Assembly (NCBI GenBank): GCA_945870925.1
Contig: CAMBTZ010000065.1
Coordinates: 1 to 7,451, forward strand
Origin: Chlamydia trachomatis
GTDB taxonomy: Bacteria; Chlamydiota; Chlamydiia; Chlamydiales; 2-12-FULL-49-11
Direction of reading: 5' to 3'
DNA: 7,451 nt
Shown: positions 6,454-7,451 of the stretch, one piece after another
How the letters are laid out: each line of letters opens with the position of its first letter
How positions within the stretch are numbered: position 1 is the first letter of the stretch
Program-made: the position numbers and the translations under genes
Notes under the pieces: model-generated
Told to the model about the DNA's origin: nothing
Database searches by the model: none
Seen by the model: the letters and a program-made list of their open reading frames with translations, nothing else

Positions 6454-7451
6454 ATAGTAATGTTGAAACATCTGTCAAAGGGAGTAGGACAGAGAGCAAT
6501 ACAACTCCGACAATCACTCCCAAGATAAGTAGCATAACAGGTTGAAGAAGATTTGTAAATTGGACAAGTGTCCGTTCTAACTGCTCCTCATAAATATCGG
6601 CAACATGCTCCAGCATCTCAGTTGGATTCCCTGTCTCTTCCGCAGTAGCAAGCATTCGAATCATAAGTGATGGAAATAATCCCGATTTTTTTAGCTCTTC
6701 TGAAAGTTTTCTCCCTTGAACAATCCCCTCTTCGGCCCTCATAATAGCCTCTTCAAAACTAACATGATTCATCACACTTCTGGAAAGCTTTAATGCTTCT
6801 ACTATAGGGACGCCGCTAGAAAGGAGAACTGCAAATACTCTTGAAAAGCGCATTAATATGCTCTCTGTAAAAACAGTTTTAAAAAAAGGAATATATAAAA
6901 GCCATTTTTTACACTGATCTTTAAAGATTTTTGTCTTAACCACAAAAACTATCAATGAAATGAGCGCTGAGCCGCCTATTGCAAAGAATATATAATACTT
7001 TTCTAAGCAATTACTAATTCCTAAAATGGTTTTTGTAATCGGGTGAAGCTCCCTTCCTTCCAGAAGTTCCTTCATCGCCGGTATTAAAAAGAAAAACAAT
7101 CCTATTAACACAACTAAACAAAATACGGATAAAAATGCCGGATATACCATAGCAGATCGCATCTGCTTGCGAAACTTCTCATTTCTTGAAATAACCTTAT
7201 AGAGTTGGATAAATGCCTTCTCCAAACTTCCGGTACTCTCACCTGATGCAACCATTGCAATATAGACAGAATTAAATGACTTAGGATAGATGAGCAGCGC
7301 TTGGGAAAGTGACTTACCCTGTTTTACCTGATCACATAAATCTAGAAAAAGAAAATGGAATTTATGAGATCTATACTTCTCTTCAATTGTAAGCAGGCTC
7401 TCATAAAGGGGAAGTCCAGACCTTAATAGTCCCGATAAATCTCTTGTAAAA
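6452..7451 (-). CDS. gspF: Type II secretion inner-membrane platform protein GspF, N-terminus outside window
   Basis: The frame is open to the right edge: residues before the internal Met at 7255 read GKSLSQALLIYPKSFNSVYI and continue back to FTRDLSGLLRSGLPLYESL at the edge, which is typical GspF/PilC sequence. About 332 residues are visible of a family length near 400, so roughly the first 60-70 are missing. Two T2SF domains are present. The first runs from the edge through MVASGESTGSLEKAF to the hydrophobic segment YPAFLSVFCLVVLIGLFFFL. The second starts at MRFSRVFAVLLSSGVP and has MLATAEETGNPTEML before the last hydrophobic segment. Three membrane helices lie near residues 38-60, 88-107 and 239-261 counted from 7255. 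GspF sits in the inner membrane and links the GspE ATPase to the pseudopilus base. Its TGA overlaps the gspG ribosome-binding site. The operon promoter must be beyond the right edge, since no gap suitable for one is visible here. Confidence 0.93.
   Translation of the reverse strand, partial: FTRDLSGLLRSGLPLYESLLTIEEKYRSHKFHFLFLDLCDQVKQGKSLSQALLIYPKSFNSVYIAMVASGESTGSLEKAFIQLYKVISRNEKFRKQMRSAMVYPAFLSVFCLVVLIGLFFFLIPAMKELLEGRELHPITKTILGISNCLEKYYIFFAIGGSALISLIVFVVKTKIFKDQCKKWLLYIPFFKTVFTESILMRFSRVFAVLLSSGVPIVEALKLSRSVMNHVSFEEAIMRAEEGIVQGRKLSEELKKSGLFPSLMIRMLATAEETGNPTEMLEHVADIYEEQLERTLVQFTNLLQPVMLLILGVIVGVVLLSVLLPLTDVSTLL

Overview
This AT-rich bacterial window looks like the chromosome of a chlamydia-like organism (order Chlamydiales, outside the classical Chlamydiaceae). 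The suggestion rests on three things: an Lpg1974/Legionella-MOMP-like outer-membrane protein of the type expanded in Simkania, Rhabdochlamydia and relatives; a sparse type II secretion (T2S) gene cluster ordered gspF - gspG - small pseudopilin; and short, tightly packed genes. This is family recognition, not a database result.

Layout, left to right. (1) 1-1175, plus strand: the C-terminal part of a von Willebrand factor A (VWA) protein of the VIT/VWA type, cut by the left edge. (2) 1172-2344, minus strand: an Lpg1974-like beta-barrel porin gene that is complete from signal peptide to terminal Phe but has one in-frame TAA at codon 46, so it reads as a recent pseudogene, a sequencing error or a recoded gene. 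(3) 2345-2478: a divergent intergenic region with a perfect 8-bp hairpin plus T-run, an intrinsic terminator pointing into the next gene. (4) 2479-3045, plus strand: rsmD, the 16S rRNA guanine-N2 methyltransferase. (5) 3034-7451, minus strand: one polycistronic unit in the order gspF (5' end beyond the right edge), gspG, a GspH-like pseudopilin, and an 831-residue exported protein built of about 30 MORN/YwqK-type repeats of 24 residues.

How the genes fit together. In the minus-strand unit the gspF stop codon lies inside the gspG Shine-Dalgarno, gspG and the second pseudopilin overlap by 14 bases, and the second pseudopilin and the repeat protein share an ATGA. This arrangement predicts co-translation of an inner-membrane platform protein, two pseudopilins and a large repeat protein. 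The repeat protein is therefore a candidate T2S substrate or accessory factor. The usual automatic label for it, 'YwqK antitoxin', is probably misleading. The left half (VWA protein, broken porin, rsmD) shows no functional link to T2S.

I saw no tRNA, rRNA, CRISPR array, insertion sequence or attachment site. No gene-free stretch exceeds about 135 bases.
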